Origin: Catenaria anguillulae PL171
Lineage: Eukaryota; Blastocladiomycota; Blastocladiomycetes; Blastocladiales; Catenariaceae
Length of the DNA: 64,000 nt
NCBI GenBank assembly: GCA_002102555.1
Contig: MCFL01000092.1
Span: 28,256-92,255 of the forward strand
Direction: 5' to 3'
Shown here: one piece after another, positions 53,647 to 64,000 of the stretch
How positions within the stretch are numbered: the first letter of the stretch is position 1
Layout: the number at the start of each line of letters is the position of its first letter
Position numbers and translations under genes: made by a program
The notes under the pieces: model-generated
Seen by the model: the letters and a program-made list of their open reading frames with translations, nothing else
Databases searched by the model: none
Told to the model about the DNA's origin: nothing

Positions 53647-56591
53647 ATGGCTTCAACAATCACTGCCACGGTCCGCGCAGGCACCCTGTCTGTCAAGGAC
53701 GACGGTCTACTGTCGCTGCTGTCGTGGCCCAAGCGTTACGTGATCCTCACGGACCTCCACCTGTTTTTGTACCGGTCCGAGTTCTCGCCCGCCTCGTCCT
53801 CGTCTGCACCGCTGCTATCAATCCCATTGGCCAATGTCTCGACCGTCGCACGTATCCATCAACCTTCAAAACGCTTCTGCTTTCATCTCATTCACAGCAC
53901 GGATGCCGCCTCGAACCCGCAAACGCTTCGGTTTGCTTGCAAGTCCGACTCTGACCTGTACGCATGGATCGACGACATTTACGCCCGGTGCCCGAAGCTC
54001 AACTTGACATCGGGCATGCCCACCGACTTTCAGCACACGGTCCACGTGTCAATTGACCCGGTCACGGGGTTGCTCAAGGGGATTCCCCAAGAGTGGCAGG
54101 CCATTCTGGACCATTCCACCATCACTCACCAGGACATGGTGCAGAATCCTCAGGCCGTGCTCGACGTCCTCGAGTTTTATGCCAACGCACAGCGCGATAA
54201 GGTGATCCCCCTCGTCGGGCCAGCAAGCCGTGGTCGGTCGAATCGGGTTCCCGAGCAGGCGTTGTCAATGGCAAACACGGGGTGGCCTGATGGATACGAC
54301 GACGAGCTGGATGGAGGCGAGTGGATCGATCCGGCAGAGTTCTCCAACTCGTTTGCGGCCGACCCGAATGCACCGCCGTTGCCCATGCCCCCAACGCCGC
54401 CGACCACTTCTCGTGATCATTACCAATACCAGCATCCACAGAGAGTCGATCGGAGCTCTCGCACCCCGCACTCGCCGACATTCGACCGGTCGCGGTCTGT
54501 CCCACGCACCGACTTTGCGCTCCACCACCACTCTCACACTCACACCCGCATCGACTCGGCCATTGACACGGGATCGTTGTCGTCGCCGTCTCGCTCATCG
54601 GGTGGGTCGTCGTCGTCTCGCGGCAGGCCCGCAACCGTGCTTGTGGAACGTGCCGTCTCGCCCATGGCGCCGCAGGATTCCGCGTATGCGTCGTTGCCAC
54701 GCAACTTGGGTGCGGGTGCGCAGATCGGCGGTGGCGGGTACATGTCGTTGCCGAGAAATGCAGGCGAGTCGAGAGTGGCTTCGACAGATACAAACGGGCC
54801 AGAGCCGCCACGCAGGTCGCGGTCCAGCTTGCACTATGGCGCCAACGCTACTGCGGCTGCGCAAGCCGCGTCCATGTCGGGAATGCCTGGCGTCCGCTCG
54901 TCGTCGGTGGGGCGCAACACGTCTCGCCCGCTGTCTGTGGGCCGCGGCAAACCCATGCCACCTGTGCCTAGTCTGCCGCCCATTCCTCCTTCACCCACGA
55001 CCCCACCGCCGCAATCTGCCATTCCTTCCCCACCTTCACGCACGTCCAGCGTCGACTCGTCGTCTACACAATCGCTCACTGGACGCCGGTCGCGTGCATC
55101 GCTCGCAGGCGGCCGGCCGCCGTCCATGGTGCTTTCCGCCCCGCCCCCTCCGCCGCCTGCGGCGCCCGCACCGAACATGCAACTTCCACCCGTGCCGCCC
55201 GTCGCAAGGTCCCCATCGGCCTCCCCACGCCCCCCATCCGTTTCGTCATCATCAGTCAATCCGCCTTCACGGCCAGCCTCCAGGCAGGGCGGCCGCACAC
55301 GAGACACGGCGGATTCGACTGACACCATCTTGTCCAACTCCATGCCCAACGCTCCTGGTGCACCTCCCGCACGCTCACACTCGAACGCTAACGCGAGCCC
55401 CGTCGTGCAACCTGCGCAGCTTTCGCTCGCGCAACACTCGCGCCGCCGGCAATCGACGCGGCCAGTCCCACCACACGTGATTGCAACCCTGCAAAAGCTG
55501 CTTTCGCCCGCAACGTCAGCCGGGCCGCCGCTTGCGCCGTCGGATTATGCGGGCATGAAGGCTATTGGCAAGGGCGCGTCCGCATCCGTGTACCGCGCGC
55601 GGCACCGCGCAACGGGCGAGTGGGTTGCAATCAAGCGCATCCACTTGCCGTCGCAACCGCGGCCAGATGCCATCGTGAACGAGGTGCGTGTCATGCAGAC
55701 AATTGGCAGCCAGCATCCGTACTTGCTCGGGTATTTGGGCGGCATGGTGGTGGCTGCCGGCGCAGAGGTATGGATGGTCATGGAGTTGATGGAGGGAGGT
55801 GCATTGGCGGATGTACTTGAGCATCGCGTTGGGGTTGGCATTGCGCACGTGCCAATGGCGTGGATTGCAAAGTCGGTAGTTGCTGCGCTTGAGTATTTGC
55901 ACAGCCGTGGCATCGCGCATCGGGATATCAAGTCAGAGAATGTCTTGATCGAGTGCGTCTCATCTTTTCTTTTTCTCTGGTTGGTTTTGTGGGGTATGTG
56001 AGAATCAGAGCTAACCGCATTGCGTCCGTGCAATAGCCATCATGGCCGAGTCAAACTGTGCGACTATGGATTTGCATGTTACCTGGAAGATGGTCACATT
56101 TCCGATGTGCGTGTCGGGCGAAGGGAGACGCTGGTCGGAACTCCTTATTGGCTCGCACCCGAGGTGATCAAGCACCGGTCTTACTCGTTTGCCGTTGACA
56201 TTTGGGGCCTCGGTATTCTGACGATTGAAATGATTGATGGCGAGCCGCCCTACTTGGACGAGGATCCATTGCGTGCCCTCCTACTCAGTACGTTCTCGCT
56301 CGTTTGCTTGCAGACCCGGCGTGCAATTCTCACCCCCTCTTGCTTGTCGATTTAATAGTTGCAACCAATGGCACGCCATCTGTTGTCCGCCAAGAATCGG
56401 TGACTCCCCATCTCGCCGACTGGCTCGGGTGCTGTCTTGCAGCAGAGCCGAACCGTCGAGCCACTTCACGGCAGTTGTTGTCGCATCCGTTCCTGGAGCT
56501 GGCGAAAAGCGGCAAGGGCGAGGTTGAGGTCAAGCGGTTGCTGATGCAGGGAAGGCAGAGGGGTGGCGGGATGCAGTTTGGGCGGGGGTGA
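53647..56591 (+). CDS. PAK-family protein kinase with PH and CRIB domains (Cla4/Skm1 type)
   Basis: Exons 53647-55952, 56037-56287, 56359-56591 (introns 84 and 71 bp, GT-AG, phases match) give 929 aa. A PH domain (about residues 6-115; WPKRYVILTDLHLFLYRS, DLYAWIDDIYARC) is followed directly by a CRIB motif (TDFQHTVHVSIDPVTGLLKG then IPQEWQAIL) that binds Cdc42/Rac, a ~400-residue Pro/Ser-rich linker, and a C-terminal kinase (IGKGASASVYRARHRATGEW, VAIKRIHL, HRDIKSENVLID, GTPYWLAPEVI). This order is the fungal Cla4 arrangement, acting in polarity and septation. The metal-binding DFG reads DYG (CDYGFACYL). The CRIB lacks the usual ISxP start, so GTPase binding may be altered. Confidence 0.95.
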
Positions 56592-57578
56592 GTTCCGGAT
56601 GTAGTTTGATGTGTGGCGGCCGTTCAGTTTGATTTTTAGATAGATGACTGACCCAAGAGCGTATTTCACTTTTTTTCACTTGTGTGTTGTTTTTCTGTAC
56701 CGTTACTGCTCTTTTGTTGTCGTTTGCAGTTGTTGTTGTCGTACTGCTGTGATTGTGTGTGTCGTTTGCAACATGACTTGGTCCTTGTCCCTGTCGGCTC
56801 GACCCTCGTTTTATGTAGCCATTGGATGGTGCGGGCGTTGAAGGCTACCTCGCTAGCTCGGTATGCATGTTGCCATTCAAAGAGCCTCCCAGGTGAATTT
56901 TCACCTTCTTGCCATGCCGTCAGAATCCTCACAGAGACATGTAAACAAATCACGAGCGTTGAATTTCCATGGCACAGGCACGCGTTTGGGTCTGCAAACA
57001 TGATTGACAGGCAAGTCGTTTGCAACCCAAGCTTGATAAGGGGCATGAAAACGTTGCATGAGTCGCCGAGCCCAAGTTTGGATTCCGAACGAAAGCGAAA
57101 TGCGGCAGTGTCGCCAAGAATAAGCACCGAAAGACAATGGAAACAAGACAGAACCGCACTGGAAACGGAAAAGTCACAATGCAAAAGACATGACCTCGGC
57201 CAAGACGCAATGCTGAAGATGCAACAGCCTGTGCCACACGATAGATGTACCTCCACATACATATAGAGCACGGGTCCTGCCCTCATCTTCAAAATCGGTC
57301 CTGGCCCTCTTCTGCTCATGAGCTGCTGCTTGTGCGCTGCCCGCTGCCCACATTTGCTTTGCTCGAGCTTGGCTCCACCGTACATCGCCAGTGATCACAG
57401 CTGCCACCTTCACTCTTCACTCGGCACACTGACGTTGACGTTGGCCCCAAAGCAAATCAGCGACAGGTCAATCACGCCGCGCCGCGCCGCGAACGAACCG
57501 AACCGAACCGAACCGTGCATTTTCCGCTGCACCGATCAGGATCAGCAGCCACAGCAGTCGACGCAATCCGCAATTCCA
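56592..57578. other. Intergenic, T/G-rich then mixed
   Basis: 56680-56790 is T/G-rich (TTGTTGTTG words). No gene supported. The in-frame extension of the next gene back to 57318 is considered 5' UTR. AACCGAACCG tandem at about 57496-57512. Confidence 0.5.
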
Positions 57579-60259
57579 ATGCAGTCCACCATGAATACCC
57601 ACGCCAATGCCGCCGACGCAGTACAATCCCAACCCGGCGCGAGCCGTGATCTGCCCGAACTTGAACTTGGTCACAATCATCACGAGCGTCTGCGCCATCA
57701 ACATCAACAACAACAGCATCAACAACAGCATGTGGTAGTGGTGCTTCCAGTGTTGCCGCTTCGGCGTCCGTTGGGCGATACCGAGCATACGGGCGTGGCC
57801 GACGGCCGCCACTTTTCGACCAGCAGCTCGGGCACGGCCAGCGACTCTGGCCACTCGTCGGCAACAGCAACCACGACGTCAGTGTCGCCAATGGTCAACG
57901 ACTCTGCATTGGGACTTTCCGTGTCGTCCACAACTTGCACCTCATCCTTGACCGTTCACACATCATCTCATATGGCGGCGGTTGTCACCACCACAGCGAC
58001 CTCTGTCACCGCAACCACGTCGACGGCCGCTGCAGCTGCACCCGTCGCCGTAGCGTCACACAAGCCAGCTCCACTCCCGGCTCCAACTGCGTCCACTCAA
58101 CCCGTACAGTCTCTGTCGCATCGACAACACCGCCGTGCATCCCATTCGCTTTCCGTTGTGACCGGCAACACGGGGACCTGGCCCCGATCCGGTCCCAATC
58201 CTTCCATCAACCACGCTGATCCAGCGGCAACTTCACCAACTACCAGCAACAACAACAACAATCCGCGCCGCATCTTCACCAACCCACGTCGCTCACAGTC
58301 CTACGATTTCGGCTCGCCAGTGTTCCGCTCTGGCCGCCTTTCATCCTCCTTTTCCTCGTCCTCTTCCTACTTTGCCTCGCCCGACATGCATCACGCGCAG
58401 CTCACTCATCCCACCACCACCACCACAGCAACAACAACCAACGCGGGCGCTGTGCCGACGTACCGACGCGCATCAACCACGCCGACATTCACGCACGCAT
58501 ATCGAGCAAGTCACAGCGGCGCCATGTCCAACACAACCGTCTCCTTGCAACGGCGCGCGGCCAATCGCCTGCGGTACCTGTCGACGGCGCTTGGCACGCA
58601 TACAATTGGCGATCCCAGGCAGGACATGTATGCGTTCGTGTCGCGGCTCTTGGCAGGGCTCCGATGCTCGGTGCTGTCTCTATCGGAAGTCGACGATTCG
58701 GCGGCACCATCACTCACACGCTTGGTTCACTCGGATTACACGGCACGAACGTACCTCTCCTCCACGGCACTCACATCGGCAGCCGCGCTCGCTTCGTCGT
58801 CTTCGCCATCCACTCTGATCCGACCCACACTTGCCCGCCCATCTCTGCGCGACGGTGGAATCGGATTCAAGGACTATGCGCCGCAAGTGTTTCACCAAAT
58901 CCGCACCCACTTTCACGTCTCCACGGCGTCTTACCTTGATAGCCTCACATCCGAATGCGTGCTCGCCGCGGTCCGCTCACCGGGCAAATCCGCGTCGACG
59001 CTCTTTTACTCGCGCGACTACAGGTACATCATCAAGACGATCCGCCGCGACGAGATGCGTGCGCTTTTGCGTATCCTGCCCACGTACGCTCGACATATCG
59101 CCAGTCAGCCAGATACTTTGCTTGCGCGGTATTATGGGTTGCATCGCATTGTGCACGAGCGCAAAAAAGTGTGGGTGATTGTCATGGCAAATGTGTTTCC
59201 ACCGACGCTTGATGTGCATTACAAGTTTGACCTCAAGGGATCCACCAAGGGGAGGCGCAGTTTGCCCAAGGACCCTGGAGCAAGGCTGGGCGTGAGTCCG
59301 CATGTTGTGCTCAAAGATTTGGACTGGCTGGCGTTGGGCAGGAGGATGGTGTTGGACGAGACGAGGCGGCGCAAGTTTAAAGAGCAGATCATTGCCGACA
59401 CGCGGTTCTTGGTGGCATGCGGGCTCATGGACTACTCCTTGTTGGTTGGGGTGCACGAGTTGGGTCGGGGTAACGATTTGGCAACAACAATGACGGCAGC
59501 AGCTTCGGCTTCGTCGACGGTTGGTCCAGTTGCGAGTGAAGAGGGCGTTGAGGGCTGTGCCGCTGGGCGTGGGCAGCATTCTGCCACAGCGAGTGGGCTG
59601 GGCGTGCCCATGGGAACAGGTATGGGTGGTGGTGTTGGCACACTGGAAATCTTGACGGTTCGCATGTCTGCTCCTCATTCCCTTCATTTTTTTTTCTGCG
59701 CCTGCTCACACATTTCATTTGGCACATTCTTTTTTTGTAGCCTCCACCCTCGCCCAATCCGTTTGGCGACCATCGTCATCACTACCAATCCGAAATCGAC
59801 CATGGTGCCATGACATTGCCCACTCACCCACACCCACCCACACTCGCTCGCCCAGCCGCGCGGGGACCAATCTTTCGCGTCAACACGGTTTCCGAATTGC
59901 ATCTCCCAGAAAAGTACGCAGCACCTCCATACTTTGCAATGACATTTCGTGTGAGCGCCACTCACATTTCACTCTTGCCGACCATGCACAGCGCGCCACA
60001 GGCAGCCTCGTCACTCTTTTTCTGCGACCACGGCGGCATGTGTTCATCATACCCACCACCCGCGCGGTACCCAGAGCACCAGGAAATCTACTTTGTCAGC
60101 GTGATTGATATTCTGACGCCCTACAACTGGGTCAAGCGCATGGAAAGCGCAGTCAAAGTTGGTTTTTCAAAGCGGCGCAAGTTGGAGGTGAGTGCAATCA
60201 ATCCAAAAGCATACGGCGAGCGGTTTGTAAGGTTTATGGTGGACAAGGTGGTTGCGTGA
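57579..60259 (+). CDS. Phosphatidylinositol-4-phosphate 5-kinase (Mss4/its3 type)
   Basis: Exons 57579-59657 and 59741-60259 (83-bp intron GTTCGC...TGTAG, phase 0) give 865 aa. Two nearby ATGs (57579 and 57591, the latter in ACCATGAAT) are candidate starts. Residues ~1-320 are Ser/Thr/Gln-rich with CAA/CAG and ACA tracts. The PIPK core follows: FKDYAPQVFHQIRTHFHVS, SPGKSASTLFYSRDYRYIIK (Gly-rich loop and Lys), LLARYYGLHRI, KFDLKGSTKGR, CGLMDYSLLVGVHEL and, in exon 2, QEIYFVSVIDILTPYNWVKR (catalytic IID region) and NPKAYGERFVRFM. It makes PI(4,5)P2 at the plasma membrane. A variable insert separates the MDYSLL motif from the C-terminal lobe and contains the intron. Confidence 0.94.
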
Positions 60260-60849
60260 GTGAGGTTGGGTTGGTTGGGATTTTTTTTTCCTCTCTCATA
60301 TCGCACGAAATGTACATACCCAAGCACGATTACAGTCCTCGTTTCTGTCGACAGTATGCTTTCCCGGCCTCGTTTTCTTGATTTTGTTGCCGTTTTCATG
60401 CCATACCTCACGATCCCCACACTGTTCTCCTACTGATTATGCATTGGCTTTGATGCTTTTGTGAGCGTCGTATATATAACCAAAGTTGGGTTGGGTCCGA
60501 GACCAGCAAATGGCCTTGCGATCGCCGTAAGTGAATACAGCGGCCACGGATCGATCGCGATCTGATCCTTTTCCTCGCATCTTTATATTTGTCGTTGGTC
60601 GGTCCTCTATCGATATCGATGTTACTTGTAAAGACTTGCACCATGACACGAAAAGCTTTCGCAATCTAACTGTCTGACACTCGCCGGCCATCTGCCTTCA
60701 CGTCTCACCGGCGGCCTGTCCGTCGCTGACAAGACATCATCTCGCCCACGCTGTCACATGCAATGCACAGCGGGAGCAGCACCTTGGGCTTTGACACTAT
60801 GTATAAAGCATAAACAGCCCCCACCGATGGAATTGTAACCTGCCTGTTT
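60260..60849. other. Intergenic, boundary of subtelomere
   Basis: 3' UTR of the PIP 5-kinase gene, then no feature. TATATA near 60472-60478. Confidence 0.5.
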
Positions 60850-61804
60850 GTGACATATGTGACCAACCACAATGACCGTGTATCGCTCATCGCTCCTCCT
60901 CTCAACCCAGCGTCGGCGCGGCCGATTTCCGCTCTCCCCAGCGTGCACGCCATGCCACGTTTTCATTGCTGCTGTCCCATTACCGCTTCACTCCGGGCCC
61001 AGACTTCTATGGTTTTGGTGTCGCACATGACCCGACGGGCGCGCCCATGGCTCCCCTCAGAAACCTTGGCCAAGCCCAACTTCGTCGTCTCGCGCAAATG
61101 GTCGCGAATCATGAAATCGACTTGGGGGATGATGACGCTCTGGACTCGCTTTCCCACAACGCCAACCAGCACCATCGCTATCAAGAGCTATTCACGACAA
61201 CCCATTTGGCTTTGCACCCGCAGTTGTTCCCATGCTGCCCCCTCGCCTACTGCCGTGTCTGGTCGTCGCAGGGTGACTGCATGCTCCAACCAAGAAGAGG
61301 CTGCCAATTCCCGCCCGCTCAACGCAACCAATGTGGCACAAGAAGAAGAGCAACCCAAGCCCCTTCCTGACATGGTGCTCGCCGGCTTGGACGCAAACCC
61401 ATTGATCTCTCGTGACTTTTTTGCGGGTTTTGTTGCGCCTGACGCCTCCATTGTTGCTCGCGCAGATGTCGCCGTCCTCAACATGCAATTGTACACACCT
61501 GATGCTTCTTTGCCGCTTTTCTAAATGAGCCTCTGTTGACAAACCCTCCCTGTTGTCGCCTTTCCCACACACAGCTGACTTGGGACCCAATGCCCAATTG
61601 ACCTCCTCTCCTCTTGTGGCACAACTGGAGTCCGCCACTCGGCAAGGCAAAAAGGTCAGCGGCATGATGTCCATTTCCTGCGCCATTTCAATTGATGGGC
61701 GTTTCAAGACCAAGTTCTCAAAGAATCCCAAACCTCTGCTGCAGTCTTTGTTCACTGGCTACATACCGCGCCCCGCATTACATCCAGTTAGAGCCAAAAC
61801 ATAA
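60850..61804 (+). CDS. Subtelomeric gene-like unit 1, structure unresolved
   Basis: Coding-like pieces occur in three frames, so exon borders are uncertain. One is LLSHYRFTPGPDFYGFGVAH with LRNLGQAQLRRLAQMVANHE and LGDDDALDSLSHNANQ (about 60965-61190); the second is NVAQEEEQPKPLPDMVLAGL with NPLISRDFFAGFVAPDASIV, ending TAA at 61522-61524; the third is ADLGPNAQLTSSPLVAQLES to GYIPRPALHPVRAKT (stop 61802-61804), whose last codons enter the subtelomeric repeat. No family recognised. It may be an intron-containing gene or a decayed one. Confidence 0.35.
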
Positions 61805-61951
61805 AAGTTGTCCAATCTACAAAATTTTGGCATGGATAGAAAGCCCTGAATGAGTGGAATACGGTAACCTATTTTTTTCGTACAGTTACGTGAGTTCAGC
61901 AGCCATAACTGGGAAGGAAAGAATCGAGTTTGACTGAGAATCACACGCACG
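61761..61951 (+). repeat. Subtelomeric ~190-bp repeat, proximal copy
   Basis: Closely matches 63441-63631 (for example CGCGCCCCGCATTA, AGAGCCAAAACATAAAAGTT, ATGGATAGAAAGCCCTGAAT, ACAGTTACGTGAGTT), roughly 85% identical by eye, same orientation, offset 1,680 bp. Each copy begins inside the last codons of a gene-like unit (PRPALHPVRAKT here, TRPALYPGRAKT there). Confidence 0.85.
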
Positions 61952-62289
61952 CCGGCCTCGTTGATTGCTCTCACCATCTCGGTCTTGCTTTGCTTCTCAG
62001 TCATAAATGGCTCGCTCTTTTCTTCTCTCTCTTTGGCTCTCAAATGTAAGTATCCGAGCCTCCATCCATGACACATCCAATGAAGGGAGAATGCAATGAT
62101 TGGCGATCCGCTCCTCCCATCCGATCTCACCACCGTCCCGTTCGTACGACAATAGCAACACCTGACAGGCAATTGGAACACCAATGTATGTAGCAGCTCT
62201 GGGCAACCACCGCGGTCCCCGAACAAACAGCGGCCAGGAAAGAAGACGCGGTTTGCAAACCTCGCGCGCCGGACGGAAACCAAGCCAAG
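61952..62289. other. Between subtelomeric units, nothing supported
   Basis: No feature identified; probably the upstream region of unit 2. Confidence 0.4.
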
Positions 62290-63486
62290 GCCGCCAAGCG
62301 ACAACGAACCAAGGCACCCGCCGCCAGCGCGAGACCTGCTTCGCTGCATCTTCCTAATGTCGACTGGCAGTTCGACCCAGAATCTCCACGCGCCGTACCT
62401 GTCTCTCCTTCTCTGACATGGCCGTCAGCCTTGGCGTCCGCTTCGGCTTCGGCCTCGACCCATCCCGACGCGAATCCTCCCCAACCAGGTGTTGTGCAAT
62501 CCCGGCGCATCACCATGACCGGCACCGACCCCTCAAGCACCGAACTCGCGTCCTCGCGAATGGTAGGTTCTGACTATGCTCGTGTTGCTCCTGCGCCCAG
62601 CCGTTTCTCACATCCAGCTGATGGCCACAGGCCCCTGGCTCGCCGTCATTCTTGGAGGTTGCGTCCGGCCGTGCCTGCTCAGTGTCGCCCCCTTCGTCGC
62701 CAACACCGCTGCCTTGCCCGCGCAACGTTGCTGCTCGCCGCTGGGCCAATAACAAGGCGCTGGGCAACGTCAAGATTGTTTTCATCGAGGATGCCAATGG
62801 CAACCTGACCGAGCAGGTCAAGGTGGTCAAAGAGGCAGACGGTCATGTCATTGACCTCACGGCTGACTCTGACTCTGAAGACGACGAGCCTGGCGCCAAC
62901 GGCCGCAACGTGGGGGTGGCGACTCGGGTCTTGGCGGCGGCTTTGCACAACATCTTTGGTGCAGACGTGTCTGTGGGCAAGGACTTGTCCATGGAATTCG
63001 ATGGGCTCACCATGCCCGTCAAGCCCAAGCTTGGTGCCGCCGGTTGGGCCTTGGTGGACCTCCTGGCAGGTCATGCGCAGATTGGTCTGTTCCTGCGTTC
63101 TTTTACCCATAGTCCACGTCTTCTTGGTGTACTCGTTCCTTTTCTACTGCGCTTTTTGGAGTTCTCACAAATGTTCGTTTATTGCAGAGCCTGCGCCAAA
63201 GGGTTCATCTGGCCCTGCTGCGTCGTCACCGCCGCCCGCGCCCATCATGATCAAGCGCAGTTCTCCTTCTGTTTCCGTTCCTTCGCCCGCTCATTCGCCG
63301 ACGCTGTCGGACCTATCATCCCTCGGCACAACCCCGCCGTCCTCGCCCACAGCTACTCCGTCCCGCGGCCACACCTCTGCTGCTCGTGGCTCGCCGTCGT
63401 CTTCGCCAAAGGCCATGGATTCTGCCCCATCCTCCCCCCGGTACATAACGCGCCCCGCATTATATCCAGGTAGAGCCAAAACATAA
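62290..63486 (+). CDS. Subtelomeric gene-like unit 2 with SUMO-interaction-like motif
   Basis: The 3' part is well supported: an exon ending 62562 (frame open from at least 62359), exon 62631-63069, exon 63188-63486 (introns 68 bp GTAGGT...CAG and 118 bp GTCATG...GCAG, phases match). The 5' end is not resolved. Readable segments: AKAAKRQRTKAPAAS (possible NLS), WANNKALGNVKIVFIEDANG, then HVIDLTADSDSEDDEPG, a textbook SUMO-interaction motif (VIDLT plus Ser/Asp tail) like those after the SP-RING of PIAS/Siz SUMO ligases, and a Ser/Pro-rich tail ending TRPALYPGRAKT inside the subtelomeric repeat. No SP-RING is visible, so at most this is a PIAS-like C-terminus or an unrelated SIM protein. Confidence 0.45.
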
Positions 63487-63631
63487 AAGTTGTTTAATTT
63501 ACAAAATTTTGACATGGATAGAAAGCCCTGAATGAGGAGAATACGGTAACTTGTTTTTCAAGTACAGTTACGTGAGTTTAGGGGCCATTACTGGGAAAGA
63601 AAGAATCGAGTTAGGCTGGGAATCATGCTTG
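63441..63631 (+). repeat. Subtelomeric ~190-bp repeat, distal copy
   Basis: Distal partner of 61761-61951. Positions 63632-63731 between it and the telomeric array show nothing else. Confidence 0.85.
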
Positions 63632-63731
63632 CAACACAGCCACGTTGACAGCAGCGAACACAGCCACATGCACAGATCTTGTTGGTAAACGCTGGCCGCA
63701 TGCTCACCGCCTCGCTCGCTCTGTTGGCGTG

Positions 63732-64000
63732 CTTAGGTTAAGGTTAGAGGTTTAGGTTAGGTTAGGTTTAGGTTAGGTTAGGTTAGGTTAGGTTTAGGTT
63801 AGGTTTAGGTTTAGGTTTAGGTTAGGTTTAGGTTTAGGTTAGGTTTAGGTTTAGGTTAGGTTTAGGTTAGGTTTAGGTTTAGGTTAGGTTTAGGTTTAGG
63901 TTTAGGTTAGGTTTAGGTTTAGGTTAGGTTTAGGTTTAGGTTTAGGTTAGGTTAGGTTTAGGTTAGGTTTAGGTTTAGGTTAGGTTAGGTTAGGTTTAGG
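63732..64000 (+). repeat. Telomeric array of mixed TTAGG and TTTAGG units
   Basis: After a degenerate start (TTAGGTTAAGGTTAGAGG, 63733-63750), 63751-64000 parses completely into 45 units: 25 TTTAGG and 20 TTAGG, in irregular order and with no TTAGGG. The G-rich strand runs toward the end of the sequence, the correct polarity for a right chromosome end. Confidence 0.95.

Noticed and set aside
54122..55480. Long antisense and +1 frames within the PAK gene
   Set aside because: Pro/Arg-rich shadows of the GC-rich Pro/Ser linker; no motifs.
63732..64000. Interstitial telomere-like repeat rather than a chromosome end
   Set aside because: The array reaches the last base with G-strand polarity outward and is preceded by subtelomere-like duplications. 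An internal array cannot be formally excluded from this window alone.

Overview
This is a eukaryotic nuclear chromosome end. Genes have short GT-AG introns (mostly 59-118 bp), there is a eukaryotic tRNA-Pro, and the last ~250 bp are telomeric repeats running 5'->3' toward the terminus. Gene content (Cla4-like PAK with PH+CRIB domains, class I DAHP synthase, MATE, DASS transporter, KDZ transposase remnants) and a family of tryptophan-rich ankyrin-like proteins suggest a fungus, most likely an early-diverging zoosporic lineage such as Blastocladiomycota. The lineage is inferred from gene style, not shown.

Layout. Positions 1-19,900 are an accessory, repeat-rich block. It holds ankyrin-like WW-repeat genes and pseudogenes, a broken MULE-like transposase ORF, two inverted copies of a CCDC174-derived pseudogene segment, and an apparently perfect inverted repeat: arms 5053-8021 and 14413-17381 (2,969 bp each) around a 6.4-kb loop with RNase H and KDZ-transposase remnants. 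The outer ends of both arms lie inside the 3' ends of two diverged, oppositely oriented ankyrin-like pseudogenes.

Positions 20,300-60,300 are mostly ordinary genes: a hypothetical protein, a possible myristoylated small protein, CCDC174, tRNA-Pro(UGG), PDCD2, MATE, a low-complexity protein, an unrecognised seven-exon gene with one internal TAG, protein disulfide isomerase, a PRCC-like protein, PP6 catalytic subunit, an intact ankyrin-like gene with a broken upstream copy, DAHP synthase, GSK-3, 5-formyl-THF cyclo-ligase, a DASS/SLC13 transporter, a PAK-family kinase and a PIP 5-kinase. Most exon joins given here were checked for GT/AG ends and continuous reading phase. PAK, PIP5K, GSK-3 and PP6 are signalling enzymes, but nothing in the sequence shows that they are co-regulated.

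Positions 60,300-64,000 are subtelomeric. Two gene-like units have 3' ends in two copies of the same ~190-bp repeat spaced 1,680 bp apart. The more distal one carries a SUMO-interaction-like motif. The terminus is a mixed array of TTAGG and TTTAGG units (20 and 25), not TTAGGG.

The most notable structures are the large palindrome with breakpoints in paralogous genes, the mixed two-G telomere repeat, the duplicated subtelomeric 3' tails, and the CCDC174 fragments scattered near their parent gene.
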